Positions 1 through 6,976 of a stretch of 47,616 nucleotides of DNA are shown in pieces. Source of the stretch: Chitinophagaceae bacterium (GTDB taxonomy: Bacteria > Bacteroidota > Bacteroidia > Chitinophagales > Chitinophagaceae); the NCBI GenBank assembly GCA_947456825.1, contig CANGTM010000005.1, forward strand, positions 1 to 47,616, given 5' to 3'. Made by a program: the position numbers and the translations under genes. Each line of letters opens with the position of its first letter. The first letter of the stretch is position 1. The notes under the pieces were generated by a model, which was not told where the DNA came from, did not search any database, and saw only the letters and a list, made by a program, of their open reading frames with translations.

Positions 1-1
1 C

Positions 2-1507
2 AGTGATTATAAGGCGATTCACTTGTTAACACACCACACCTCTTTTCAGCTGGACGAAAACAGCAAACAACAGATCGATGCCATAGAAAAAGAGGGAAGA
101 TTCAATGCGACCAAAACACAAGCCGAAGAGATCTTACAGCGCTATGCGCGTATTCGGCAGGTTATGCAACAAGCCGTATCGGAGCCCGATCCGTTGCAAA
201 AAACCCTGCGCACCGAAAAGCTCGACGCGTTGTTGCTTCATCGCCGCTGGGGATATTTGATCTTGCTCACTGTTTTGTTTTTACTTTTTCAAAGTGTATT
301 CTTATTGGCCCAGTATCCAATGGATTGGATCGAAATGGGTTTTGGACAAATAGGGGGATGGTTATCAACAAATTTGCCCGCCGGTAAAGGAACCGATCTG
401 CTGGTCAATGGCGTGCTCGCCGGATTGGGGGGAATCTTGGTCTTTGTTCCACAGATCATGATCTTATTTGGCATCATCACCCCGCTCGAAGATTCGGGTT
501 ACATGGCGCGCATCAGTTTTTTATCGGACAGATTAATGCGCAGCGTTGGGCTCAATGGAAAAAGTGTAATGCCCATGATCAGCGGCTTTGCCTGTGCAGT
601 GCCGGCCATCATGAGTGCACGCAATATCGAAAACAGAAAAGAACGGTTACTCACAATTCTGATTACCCCTCTCATGAGTTGCTCCGCTCGGTTACCGGTT
701 TACACGACCATCACCAGCTTGGTCATTCCCAATAACTATATATGGGGATTCCTTAGCCTGCAGGGGCTGGTACTGTTGGCTATGTATATGTTAGGCATTG
801 TTATGGCCATGCTGGTCTCTTATATCGCCAACCTCTTTATTAAAATTCAAGAAAAGAGTTTTTTTATTCTGGAGCTTCCCGCTTACCGATCTCCTCGCTG
901 GGCTAACCTGGTGCCGACCATGCTGAGTAAGGCCAAGATCTTTGTACTCGATGCCGGAAAGGTTATTATGATCATTTCGCTAGTACTATGGGGGCTCAGC
1001 TCCTATGGTCCCGAAGCGGGCATGCTAACCGCACAACAACAGTTCGAAGAAGCCAAACAAAGTGGGCTTTCTGTAGTGGATGCGGAAAGACAATACCAGA
1101 CCGCTAAACTAGAGAACTCGTATGCCGGATTATTGGGAAAAACAATAGAGCCTGTCATCGCACCGCTCGGATTTGACTGGAAGATCGGCGTGGCCCTTAT
1201 TACTTCCTTTGCGGCGCGCGAAGTGTTTGTGGGTACCATGGCCACGCTCTATAGTGTAGGAGATGAAAGCAGCCAGTTGCTAAACGAAAAGATGAAAGCA
1301 GCGCTTCGGCCCGACGGAACCCCCGTGTTTACCTTGGCCACAGGGCTTTCGCTGATGATATTCTATGTATTTGCCATGCAATGCATGAGCACGCTGGCTG
1401 TTGTAAAAAGAGAAACCAAGTCGTGGAAGTGGCCCGCTATTCAGTTGATCTATATGACGGGATTGGCCTATTTGCTTAGTTGGGCCTGTTACTTGCTTTT
1501 TCGTTGA
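2..1507 (+). CDS. feoB: FeoB ferrous iron transporter, C-terminal part (5' end outside window)
   Basis: This is the membrane part of the Fe(II) uptake protein FeoB. The reading frame is open from base 2 with no stop, so the N-terminal GTPase domain lies before the window; a TTG at 23 is unlikely to be the real start. About 501 residues are visible. They hold a linker helix followed by the two Gate domains and the FeoB core, with recognisable family motifs: VFVPQIMILF, LEDSGYMAR, GFACAVPAIMSARNI and the Cys-bearing SCSARLPVY. Hydrophobic membrane segments follow to the C terminus. The gene ends tail to tail with the leftward serine hydrolase, overlapping it by 32 bp. The partner gene feoA is not adjacent but sits at 5.6-5.9 kb on the other strand. 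The family call is firm; completeness of the protein cannot be judged. Confidence 0.95.
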   Translation, partial: SDYKAIHLLTHHTSFQLDENSKQQIDAIEKEGRFNATKTQAEEILQRYARIRQVMQQAVSEPDPLQKTLRTEKLDALLLHRRWGYLILLTVLFLLFQSVFLLAQYPMDWIEMGFGQIGGWLSTNLPAGKGTDLLVNGVLAGLGGILVFVPQIMILFGIITPLEDSGYMARISFLSDRLMRSVGLNGKSVMPMISGFACAVPAIMSARNIENRKERLLTILITPLMSCSARLPVYTTITSLVIPNNYIWGFLSLQGLVLLAMYMLGIVMAMLVSYIANLFIKIQEKSFFILELPAYRSPRWANLVPTMLSKAKIFVLDAGKVIMIISLVLWGLSSYGPEAGMLTAQQQFEEAKQSGLSVVDAERQYQTAKLENSYAGLLGKTIEPVIAPLGFDWKIGVALITSFAAREVFVGTMATLYSVGDESSQLLNEKMKAALRPDGTPVFTLATGLSLMIFYVFAMQCMSTLAVVKRETKSWKWPAIQLIYMTGLAYLLSWACYLLFR

Positions 1508-2399
1508 TCGGTGGAGTCCATGTGTCGGTGGGCTCAAAATAATCCCACAAAAGAGTAGCTACAGATCGTGCCAACGTCCAAGCCTCGTTATCGTGGGTCC
1601 ATCGTTGATCTTGGTTGTTCTTGGTAAAAATGCAAAACACAAAAGGCCTGTTGGGTGCATTAACGATCATGGCTTCGCTTCGAGAGGCGTTCACACATCC
1701 ATTCTTACTAAATACCTCTATGTAGGGGGGAAAACTACCCAGCGATTCATCCTCGTCCCAAAAATTTCGGCTCATGGCCCTTAACATCTTTTCGCTGGCA
1801 TAAGGAGAAATGATCTCTCTGCGATATATCTTTTCAAATAGTCGGCCCATTTCTGCGGGCGTGGTTTGCCCCCATCCGTACTGAGCGCGATTGGCTTCGC
1901 GTCCTGGTGTTCTGGAGTTAACAAAGGTGTTCGAGAGCCCCTGTTGGGTAAGCAATTCATTGATGCGCCTTCCGCCTCCGGCCAGCGATTGTAACCACAA
2001 GCTGGCCGTGTTGTCGCTGGTGGTCATCATCAACATAATAATTTTTTTGAGGGCAATTTTTTCGCCGTCCTTGAAAGAGCCCAAAATATCTTCTCCCGCG
2101 TAGAGCAACGAATCGCGATAAACATGATTGCTATCGTAGGCCAGTTGCCCGTTTTCTACCGCTGCGGTAACCCCCAACAAGATGGGCACCTTTACGATGC
2201 TGGCCGTAGGAAAAACCGTATCGGCATTATATAATGAAACGCGGCCACTGCGAAGATCCTTTACATAGATACCCACCTCTCCTTTGAACCCCTGCACCCG
2301 CTCGGCGATCTTTGCTTCGAGTTTTTTATCGTGCTGCTGCGCTTCTACCAGCGTTGTTGCAACGAAGAGCAATAGATGTAAAAAAATAAGTTTTTGCAT
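1476..2399 (-). CDS. Exported class A beta-lactamase-like serine hydrolase
   Basis: A 307-residue protein of the class A beta-lactamase / serine hydrolase fold, probably periplasmic. The ATG at 2399 is preferred over a longer frame because it gives a signal peptide (MQKLIFLHLLLFVATTLVEA). The active site is visible: SIVK (Ser67, Lys70) and SDN (128-130). The third motif reads KNG (232-234) instead of KTG, and no clear ExxLN omega-loop motif is present, although GREAN near 168 lies in the right place. It could be a true beta-lactamase or a relative acting on other amides or esters; resistance cannot be inferred. Its start lies 4 bp after the stop of the M20 amidohydrolase, so the two are probably co-transcribed. 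Confidence 0.85.
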   Translation of the reverse strand: MQKLIFLHLLLFVATTLVEAQQHDKKLEAKIAERVQGFKGEVGIYVKDLRSGRVSLYNADTVFPTASIVKVPILLGVTAAVENGQLAYDSNHVYRDSLLYAGEDILGSFKDGEKIALKKIIMLMMTTSDNTASLWLQSLAGGGRRINELLTQQGLSNTFVNSRTPGREANRAQYGWGQTTPAEMGRLFEKIYRREIISPYASEKMLRAMSRNFWDEDESLGSFPPYIEVFSKNGCVNASRSEAMIVNAPNRPFVFCIFTKNNQDQRWTHDNEAWTLARSVATLLWDYFEPTDTWTPPINEKASNRPN

Positions 2400-2403
2400 C
2401 AAC

Positions 2404-3711
2404 TTACTTTTTTGCCATTCGCATATAATCGAGCACCAGCGCACAGAATGTTTTAACGCCGGCGGGCATACCACTGTTATCTACATAAAAATCGGGGGTA
2501 TGATGCGGGGGTGCTTTCGTGGGGTCGTTCCCCTTTGGCATACCGCCGAGCGAGAAAAAGAACGAAGGCGCCTTGGTACCGTAATACGAAAAATCCTCTG
2601 CGCCGGTAACCCAGTTAGTGTCGCCCACGTTTGCTGCACCCAACGTGCGTTCTAAGGTGGGCACCATCTGCTTGACCAATTCGGGCGTATTATAGGTAAC
2701 CAATGTTTTTGTCTCTATCATTACCTCTGCCGTTGCGCCACTGGCGGCAGCGATCATGGTAGCGGTTTGTTTTATTTTTTCGTGAACGATCTTTTGCATC
2801 TCGCTGTCGAGTGTGCGGATCGTTCCCTGCATGGTGCAGGTTTCCGAAATAATATTTTGTCGCACCCCTCCATTGATCATCCCAACGGTAATAACGACCG
2901 GCGCCTTGGTCAGTTCCATTTGACGACTGACGATGCTTTGTAACCCATCTATAATTTGTGCCGAGATCTGAATAGGGTCAACACCTCGCCAAGGTTGTGA
3001 TCCGTGGCTCCCCTTTCCTTTTACTTTTATAGAGAACCAGTCGGCCGCTGCCATAAATGCGCCGGGCTTGTAGGTTACTTTGCCCGCCTCTAACTCCGAT
3101 GATATGTGCATCCCGAATATCACATCGACCTTAGGGTTGTCCATTACTCCTTCTTTGACCATTAGCGGCGCTCCACCCTCTTCACCCTCGGGGGCTCCTT
3201 CTTCGGCGGGTTGAAAAATAAATTTAACGCTGCCCTGCAATTGATCTTTCATCGAAGACAACACTTCGGCCGCAGCCATCAACATGGCCACGTGTGTATC
3301 ATGGCCGCAAGCATGCATCACCCCTACTTCGCTACCATTATATATAGCTCGCTCTTTTGACGCAAACGAAAGAGGCACGCGCTCCGTAATAGGAAGGGCG
3401 TCCATATCGGCACGCAGACCAATGCAAGGACCGGGCTTAGCTCCACGCAAAAGACCCACTACTCCTGTTTTTGCAACCCCCTCGGTTACCTCCATGCCCA
3501 GCGACCGAAGATGGTCGGCTACAAGGCGTGCTGTTTTTACCTCGCGGTTGCCCAATTCGGGGTAGCGATGGATGCGCTCCCTCCACTCATTGGTCTTTTG
3601 CTGAATGGCGTCGGCTTTGGCAAAAGCAATGGGCATGGGGTCGGTGGGTTTTTGCGCTTGGCCAGTGTTGGTGGCCAACAAGAAACAAATAACCGGAATT
3701 AACTTCTTCAC
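2404..3711 (-). CDS. Exported M20 family amidohydrolase (metal-dependent deacylase/peptidase)
   Basis: A 435-residue M20 (AmaA/HipO-like) amidohydrolase that hydrolyses N-acyl amino acids or short peptides; the substrate is unknown. A GTG start at 3711 is chosen because it begins a signal peptide (VKKLIPVICFLLATNTGQAQ); the frame continues upstream to 3783 with sequence unlike a signal. Metal-site motifs are in order: ADMDALP (101-107), HACGHDTH (133-140), QPAEEG and the dimerisation-domain segment around GSHGSQPW. It is the first gene of a leftward pair with the beta-lactamase-like enzyme, and both are predicted to act outside the cytoplasm, perhaps on peptide or cell-wall fragments (inference). 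It is divergent from chrA across a gap of 105 bp. Confidence 0.9.
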   Translation of the reverse strand: MKKLIPVICFLLATNTGQAQKPTDPMPIAFAKADAIQQKTNEWRERIHRYPELGNREVKTARLVADHLRSLGMEVTEGVAKTGVVGLLRGAKPGPCIGLRADMDALPITERVPLSFASKERAIYNGSEVGVMHACGHDTHVAMLMAAAEVLSSMKDQLQGSVKFIFQPAEEGAPEGEEGGAPLMVKEGVMDNPKVDVIFGMHISSELEAGKVTYKPGAFMAAADWFSIKVKGKGSHGSQPWRGVDPIQISAQIIDGLQSIVSRQMELTKAPVVITVGMINGGVRQNIISETCTMQGTIRTLDSEMQKIVHEKIKQTATMIAAASGATAEVMIETKTLVTYNTPELVKQMVPTLERTLGAANVGDTNWVTGAEDFSYYGTKAPSFFFSLGGMPKGNDPTKAPPHHTPDFYVDNSGMPAGVKTFCALVLDYMRMAKK

Positions 3712-3816
3712 AGGCTTAGTATTTACTGTGAAAATACGGCAATCGTTCCTTTTGTATTTAGAGATCCTCCGAGGGTCGGCCAAACCCCGCAGAATATTTT
3801 ATATTTTTAAGGTACC

Positions 3817-5055
3817 ATGCTGCTTCGACATCTTCCCTTTTTGCGAGCTGTGTTCTGGCATAGCATAACCGCTTTTGGCGGACCGCAAGCCCATTTGGGA
3901 ATGATGCTAAAAACCTTTGTGCAAAAAACTCCCTATGTTACCGAAGAGGAGCTAATGGAGTACAATGCTTTTTGTCAGCTGCTGCCCGGAGCCTCCTCTA
4001 CGCAAACCCTTGCCCTGATCGGATACAAAAGAGGTGGGGTGCTTTTGGCCTCACTCACCCTTTTAATCTGGATCTTACCGGCGAGCATACTTATGGGTGC
4101 CCTTTCGTTTTTGCTGGTCGGTCTCGAAGATCATCCTCAACTATCGGCGATCTTTCGGTTTATCCCTCCCATGGCGGCCGGGTTTTTAGGATTTGCCATA
4201 CTCAGGATCTTTCCACTATCCATTAAAAATCCGATCACATGGGTCATAATGCTGGTAAGTGCCGCAGCCACCGGTCTATTATTTGGTAGACCCTGGCTGG
4301 TGCCGTTACTGATCGTCGCAGGCGGAATTGCCACCAACTTTAGTATTAAAAGGATTCCGCAAGAGGCCGACAAACCCAAGGCTGTGCGCTGGTGGAACTT
4401 TTGGTTGTTTGGAATCATTTTTATTGCTGCAGGATTACTGAGCGAAGCGGCCAGAACAAACAACTGGAACGAGCGAAAGCCCATCAATCTTTTTGAGAAC
4501 ACGTATCGAATGGGAAGTTTCGTTTTCGGAGGAGGACAAGTGTTGTTGCCAATGATGTACGAGCAGTGGAGTGTTCGACCAAACAACGTAAAAGAAAATA
4601 ATCCCAATGCCATTAAGATCGATCAAGATAAATTATACACAGGTATGGGTATTGTGCAGGCGGTGCCGGGTCCGGTTTTTTCGTTTGCTTCCTTTACGGG
4701 CGGATTGGCATTAAAAGACCAGGGCCCCTCTATGCAGTTGTTGGGCTGTTTGATCGGTACCGTTGCCATTTTTTTACCAAGCGCCCTATTGGTACTTTTC
4801 TTTTTTCCAGTTTGGAACAACCTAAAAAAATATGCTGTCGTCTATCGGTCGCTCGAGGGAATCAATGCGGCCGTTGTTGGAATCATGATCGCCTCTACGC
4901 TTTATATCTCGCGCGACATCTCTCTTATAGATGGAAATGTTATCAGTAGTCTCAATTTGTTCGTGATCGTAGCGACCCTATTGTTGTTACGATTCACTAA
5001 GGTTTTTTCGGCGCTGATCGTCGTGCTTTGTCTGGCGCTGGGCTACTTCTTATAA
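3817..5055 (+). CDS. chrA: Chromate transporter family protein (two CHR domains)
   Basis: A 412-residue inner-membrane protein of the CHR family. Both homologous halves are present in one chain. The N-terminal half has [11 protein letters not shown] followed by [13 protein letters not shown]; the C-terminal half has [17 protein letters not shown] followed by [19 protein letters not shown]. The length matches long-chain ChrA proteins. The family exports chromate in characterised members, but many homologues are untested, so the substrate is inferred. The ATG at 3817 follows an AT-rich stretch. The last 13 bp overlap the 3' end of the leftward nadD gene. No chrB-type regulator is next to it. 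Confidence 0.9.
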   Translation: MLLRHLPFLRAVFWHSITAFGGPQAHLGMMLKTFVQKTPYVTEEELMEYNAFCQLLPGASSTQTLALIGYKRGGVLLASLTLLIWILPASILMGALSFLLVGLEDHPQLSAIFRFIPPMAAGFLGFAILRIFPLSIKNPITWVIMLVSAAATGLLFGRPWLVPLLIVAGGIATNFSIKRIPQEADKPKAVRWWNFWLFGIIFIAAGLLSEAARTNNWNERKPINLFENTYRMGSFVFGGGQVLLPMMYEQWSVRPNNVKENNPNAIKIDQDKLYTGMGIVQAVPGPVFSFASFTGGLALKDQGPSMQLLGCLIGTVAIFLPSALLVLFFFPVWNNLKKYAVVYRSLEGINAAVVGIMIASTLYISRDISLIDGNVISSLNLFVIVATLLLLRFTKVFSALIVVLCLALGYFL

Positions 5056-5615
5056 TAGCCGCCTCTTTCAATTTCTTCTATCACCGCTTCGGGTAACATA
5101 TAGCGAATGGATTTTCCTTGCGCAATACAAGCTCGTATATACGTAGAAGAAAGTTGAAGTAATGGCGCATCGATCATCGTGGCTTTTGCGCCAAGCGGAT
5201 TAAGGGTATCATACCCTGGGCGAGGATATACCAGAATTTCATACTCCTTGATGAGGGATTGATAGTTTTTCCAGCGAGATAGATTTTGAAAACTATCGGC
5301 GCCCATAATAACGCAAAACTCGTGTTGCGGATATTTTTCTTTTAAATACAATAACGTGTCGATGGTGTACGAGGGCTTCGGCAGCGCAAACTCTATATCA
5401 GAGGGTTTGATACGTGTATCATGCTCGGTGGCTAGTGTGGCCAGGTGTAGTCGGTGGTATTCATTGAGCAGCGTGTTCTCTTTTTTCAGCGGATTTTGGG
5501 GTGATACCACCAGCCAGACCTTTTCGACATCGGTTTCGTTCAAGATATAGTTGGCAACGATCAGGTGCCCGTTGTGGATGGGGTTAAAGGAACCGAAATA
5601 AAGCCCGATTTTCAT
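5043..5615 (-). CDS. nadD: Nicotinate-nucleotide adenylyltransferase
   Basis: NadD transfers AMP from ATP to nicotinate mononucleotide, giving deamido-NAD in the NAD synthesis pathway. The 190-residue protein begins with the nucleotidyltransferase signature [10 protein letters not shown] (residues 8-17) and carries the C-terminal [15 protein letters not shown] motif (ISSTxIR type) expected for this family. The length is normal. It lies 16 bp downstream of feoA in the same direction and is probably read from the feoA promoter. It ends against the convergent chrA gene. The NAD gene nadA is also in this window, at 15.2 kb, but is not linked. Confidence 0.95.
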   Translation of the reverse strand: MKIGLYFGSFNPIHNGHLIVANYILNETDVEKVWLVVSPQNPLKKENTLLNEYHRLHLATLATEHDTRIKPSDIEFALPKPSYTIDTLLYLKEKYPQHEFCVIMGADSFQNLSRWKNYQSLIKEYEILVYPRPGYDTLNPLGAKATMIDAPLLQLSSTYIRACIAQGKSIRYMLPEAVIEEIERGGYYKK

Positions 5616-5631
5616 TATATTTTGTTGAAAA

Positions 5632-5862
5632 TCAATTGTTTAGCTCGATAAGAATGGCGTCTGCCTCATTTAACCTAAGACTCAAATGATACCCCGAAAC
5701 TGACACAGAAAGCGGATCTCCCAGCGGAGCTATCTGCTCTACCAAAATAGTTTCTCCGGGTACACAGCCCATTTCCATCAATTTTAAAAAAATCTCATTG
5801 TTCTGAAACTCTTTTATTACTCCTGCCTGGCCTGGCTTTAACTCAGATAGACGAAGAACCAT
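5632..5862 (-). CDS. feoA: FeoA, small ferrous-iron transport protein
   Basis: A 76-residue protein with an SH3-like FeoA fold. It shows the usual pattern LSELKPGQAGVI at the N terminus, the central LKLMEMGCVPGETI segment and a C-terminal beta strand ending in IELNN. FeoA is thought to support or regulate FeoB at the cytoplasmic membrane face. Here it stands alone before nadD, about 4 kb from the feoB gene end and on the opposite strand, which is not the usual feoA-feoB operon. A good promoter element (TAGCTTTG) lies 18 bp upstream. Whether the feoB gene also has its own feoA partner before the window cannot be seen. Confidence 0.9.
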   Translation of the reverse strand: MVLRLSELKPGQAGVIKEFQNNEIFLKLMEMGCVPGETILVEQIAPLGDPLSVSVSGYHLSLRLNEADAILIELNN

Positions 5863-5880
5863 GTTCTACATATTATTTTG

Positions 5881-5888
5881 CAAAGCTA
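5881..5888 (-). promoter_or_regulatory. -7 promoter element of feoA-nadD
   Basis: On the minus strand this reads TAGCTTTG, an exact match to the Bacteroidota -7 consensus TAnnTTTG, ending 18 bp before the feoA ATG. No convincing -33 TTG was found at the expected distance. Confidence 0.6.
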
Positions 5889-5924
5889 CCCTTGTTAGGT
5901 GGTATTTCTTTACGATTTTTGAGA

Positions 5925-6359
5925 ATGATCCGTTCAGAATCAAAAGTTTATTTCTTTTTCGAAAAAAAGGGCTTCTCGCTAGAAAACAGGAGCGTGCTTA
6001 AGAATTTCATTTGCTCGTTGTTTAAAAAGGAAAAGACCGCCCTGGAGTCCATTAACTACATCTTTTGCTCCGACAAAAAGCTACTTGAGATCAATAAAAC
6101 CTATCTAAAGCACGACTTTTATACAGATATCATCAGCTTTGACCTATCGCCGGGTCCCCAAAAGGTGGCCGAGATCTATATTAGTATAGATCGCGTGCGC
6201 GAAAACGCCAAAGAACTAGGCGTTTCTTTTAAGAACGAATTACACCGGGTTATTTTTCACGGTGCCCTGCATATTTGTGGTTACAAAGACAAAAACAAGA
6301 AAGATCGGGAGACTATGCGTGCTAAGGAAAATATATACCTATCAGCATTTGGGGCTTAA
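5925..6359 (+). CDS. ybeY: YbeY endoribonuclease / rRNA maturation factor
   Basis: A 144-residue YbeY (UPF0054) protein, a metal-dependent RNase for 16S rRNA 3' end maturation and ribosome quality control. The start is set at ATG 5925 (MIRSESKVYFFF); the frame also opens upstream at a TTG, but that extension is not family-like. The conserved core is seen: NKTYLKHDFYTDIISFDLS, and the metal motif HGALHICGYKDKNKKDRE with two His. The third ligand position is replaced by K/D-rich sequence, as I recall is common in Bacteroidota homologues. It is divergent from feoA and upstream of the first parS site. Confidence 0.92.
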   Translation: MIRSESKVYFFFEKKGFSLENRSVLKNFICSLFKKEKTALESINYIFCSDKKLLEINKTYLKHDFYTDIISFDLSPGPQKVAEIYISIDRVRENAKELGVSFKNELHRVIFHGALHICGYKDKNKKDRETMRAKENIYLSAFGA

Positions 6360-6389
6360 TTGATTAAGTGCCTCCCATATACCCCTTTT

Positions 6390-6405
6390 TGTTCCACGTG
6401 AAACC
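6390..6405. promoter_or_regulatory. parS-like ParB binding site 1
   Basis: The 16-mer TGTTCCACGTGAAACC differs at one base from the known parS consensus TGTTNCACGTGAAACA. It lies between ybeY and the VOC gene, outside coding sequence. A second, better site lies 462 bp downstream. ParB/Spo0J binds such sites near the replication origin to organise and segregate chromosomes. Confidence 0.8.
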
Positions 6406-6423
6406 TTTTAATCGAAAATCAAG

Positions 6424-6822
6424 ATGTCGAGACGGGCTTTTTTTCAAATCACACTTCTTGTCAGAGACTATGACGAGGCAATTGATTTTTACACTAAAAC
6501 ATTAGATTTTAAGCTTTTAGGAGACACTAAGCTCACAGATACCAAGCGTTGGGTGGTGGTGGCTCCCCCAGGGGGTACGGGAGGACAACTTTTACTTGCA
6601 AAAGCCACCGGAGAGGCCCAAATTAATCGAATTGGAGATCAAACAGGAGGGCGTGTATTTCTGTTTATGCATACCGACAACCTGCAAGAAGATCTTGTGC
6701 GCCTCAAAAAGCATGGGGTTAAAATTGTAAGGGGTCCTGTAAAAGAGACTTTTGGGGATGTTTTGGTATTTGAAGACCTGTATGGGAACCTTTGGGATTT
6801 GATCGAAAAGAACAACATCTAA
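6424..6822 (+). CDS. VOC family (glyoxalase/bleomycin resistance-like) protein
   Basis: A 132-residue protein of the vicinal oxygen chelate superfamily. It has the two beta-alpha-beta-beta-beta modules: FFQITLLVRDYDEAIDFYTK starts the first, and the second runs through VFLFMHTDNLQEDLVRLKKH to VFEDLYGNLWDLIE, whose Glu/Asp residues are typical of the metal-site strand. The exact substrate cannot be called: members include glyoxalases, dioxygenases and antibiotic-binding proteins, and here it is not next to a pathway. It sits between two parS sites and upstream of mnmG. The ATG at 6424 is the only good start. Confidence 0.85.
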   Translation: MSRRAFFQITLLVRDYDEAIDFYTKTLDFKLLGDTKLTDTKRWVVVAPPGGTGGQLLLAKATGEAQINRIGDQTGGRVFLFMHTDNLQEDLVRLKKHGVKIVRGPVKETFGDVLVFEDLYGNLWDLIEKNNI

Positions 6823-6851
6823 AAGAGAGCCCCCGCAATTACTATTGGAGT

Positions 6852-6867
6852 AGTTTCACGTGAAACA
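6852..6867. promoter_or_regulatory. parS-like ParB binding site 2
   Basis: The 16-mer AGTTTCACGTGAAACA contains a perfect 14-base palindrome, GTTTCACGTGAAAC, and differs from canonical TGTTTCACGTGAAACA only at the first base. It lies in the intergenic region 5' of mnmG. With the first site it brackets the VOC gene. Confidence 0.9.
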
Positions 6868-6910
6868 ACTATTTTGGCCCATAATTCCCGGATTTGCTCT
6901 CAATTACCGC

Positions 6911-6944
6911 CTGGCTAATTCAAAATCAGCCAAATTAGGGCCAG
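6911..6944. repeat. Inverted repeat in the mnmG promoter region
   Basis: CTGGCTAATT (6911-6920) faces AATTA-gg-GCCAG (6933-6944), a ten-base inverted repeat interrupted by two bases. An alternative smaller stem TGGCT/AGCCA also forms. It ends about 18 bp before the mnmG -7 element, where RNA polymerase or a regulator would contact. Function is unknown. Confidence 0.35.
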
Positions 6945-6962
6945 CTATCTAATCCATAACTA

Positions 6963-6970
6963 TATCTTTG
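6963..6970 (+). promoter_or_regulatory. -7 promoter element of mnmG
   Basis: TATCTTTG matches the TAnnTTTG consensus exactly. Its last base is only 6 bp before the mnmG ATG, so the transcript would start at or almost at the start codon. Confidence 0.6.
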
Positions 6971-6976
6971 CAGCGC

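Noticed and set aside
3605-3868. Extra ORF before chrA
   Set aside because: It overlaps the amidohydrolase gene on the other strand and has no family features.
4137-4613. Long minus-strand ORF inside chrA
   Set aside because: It is a shadow of the chrA membrane-protein codons.
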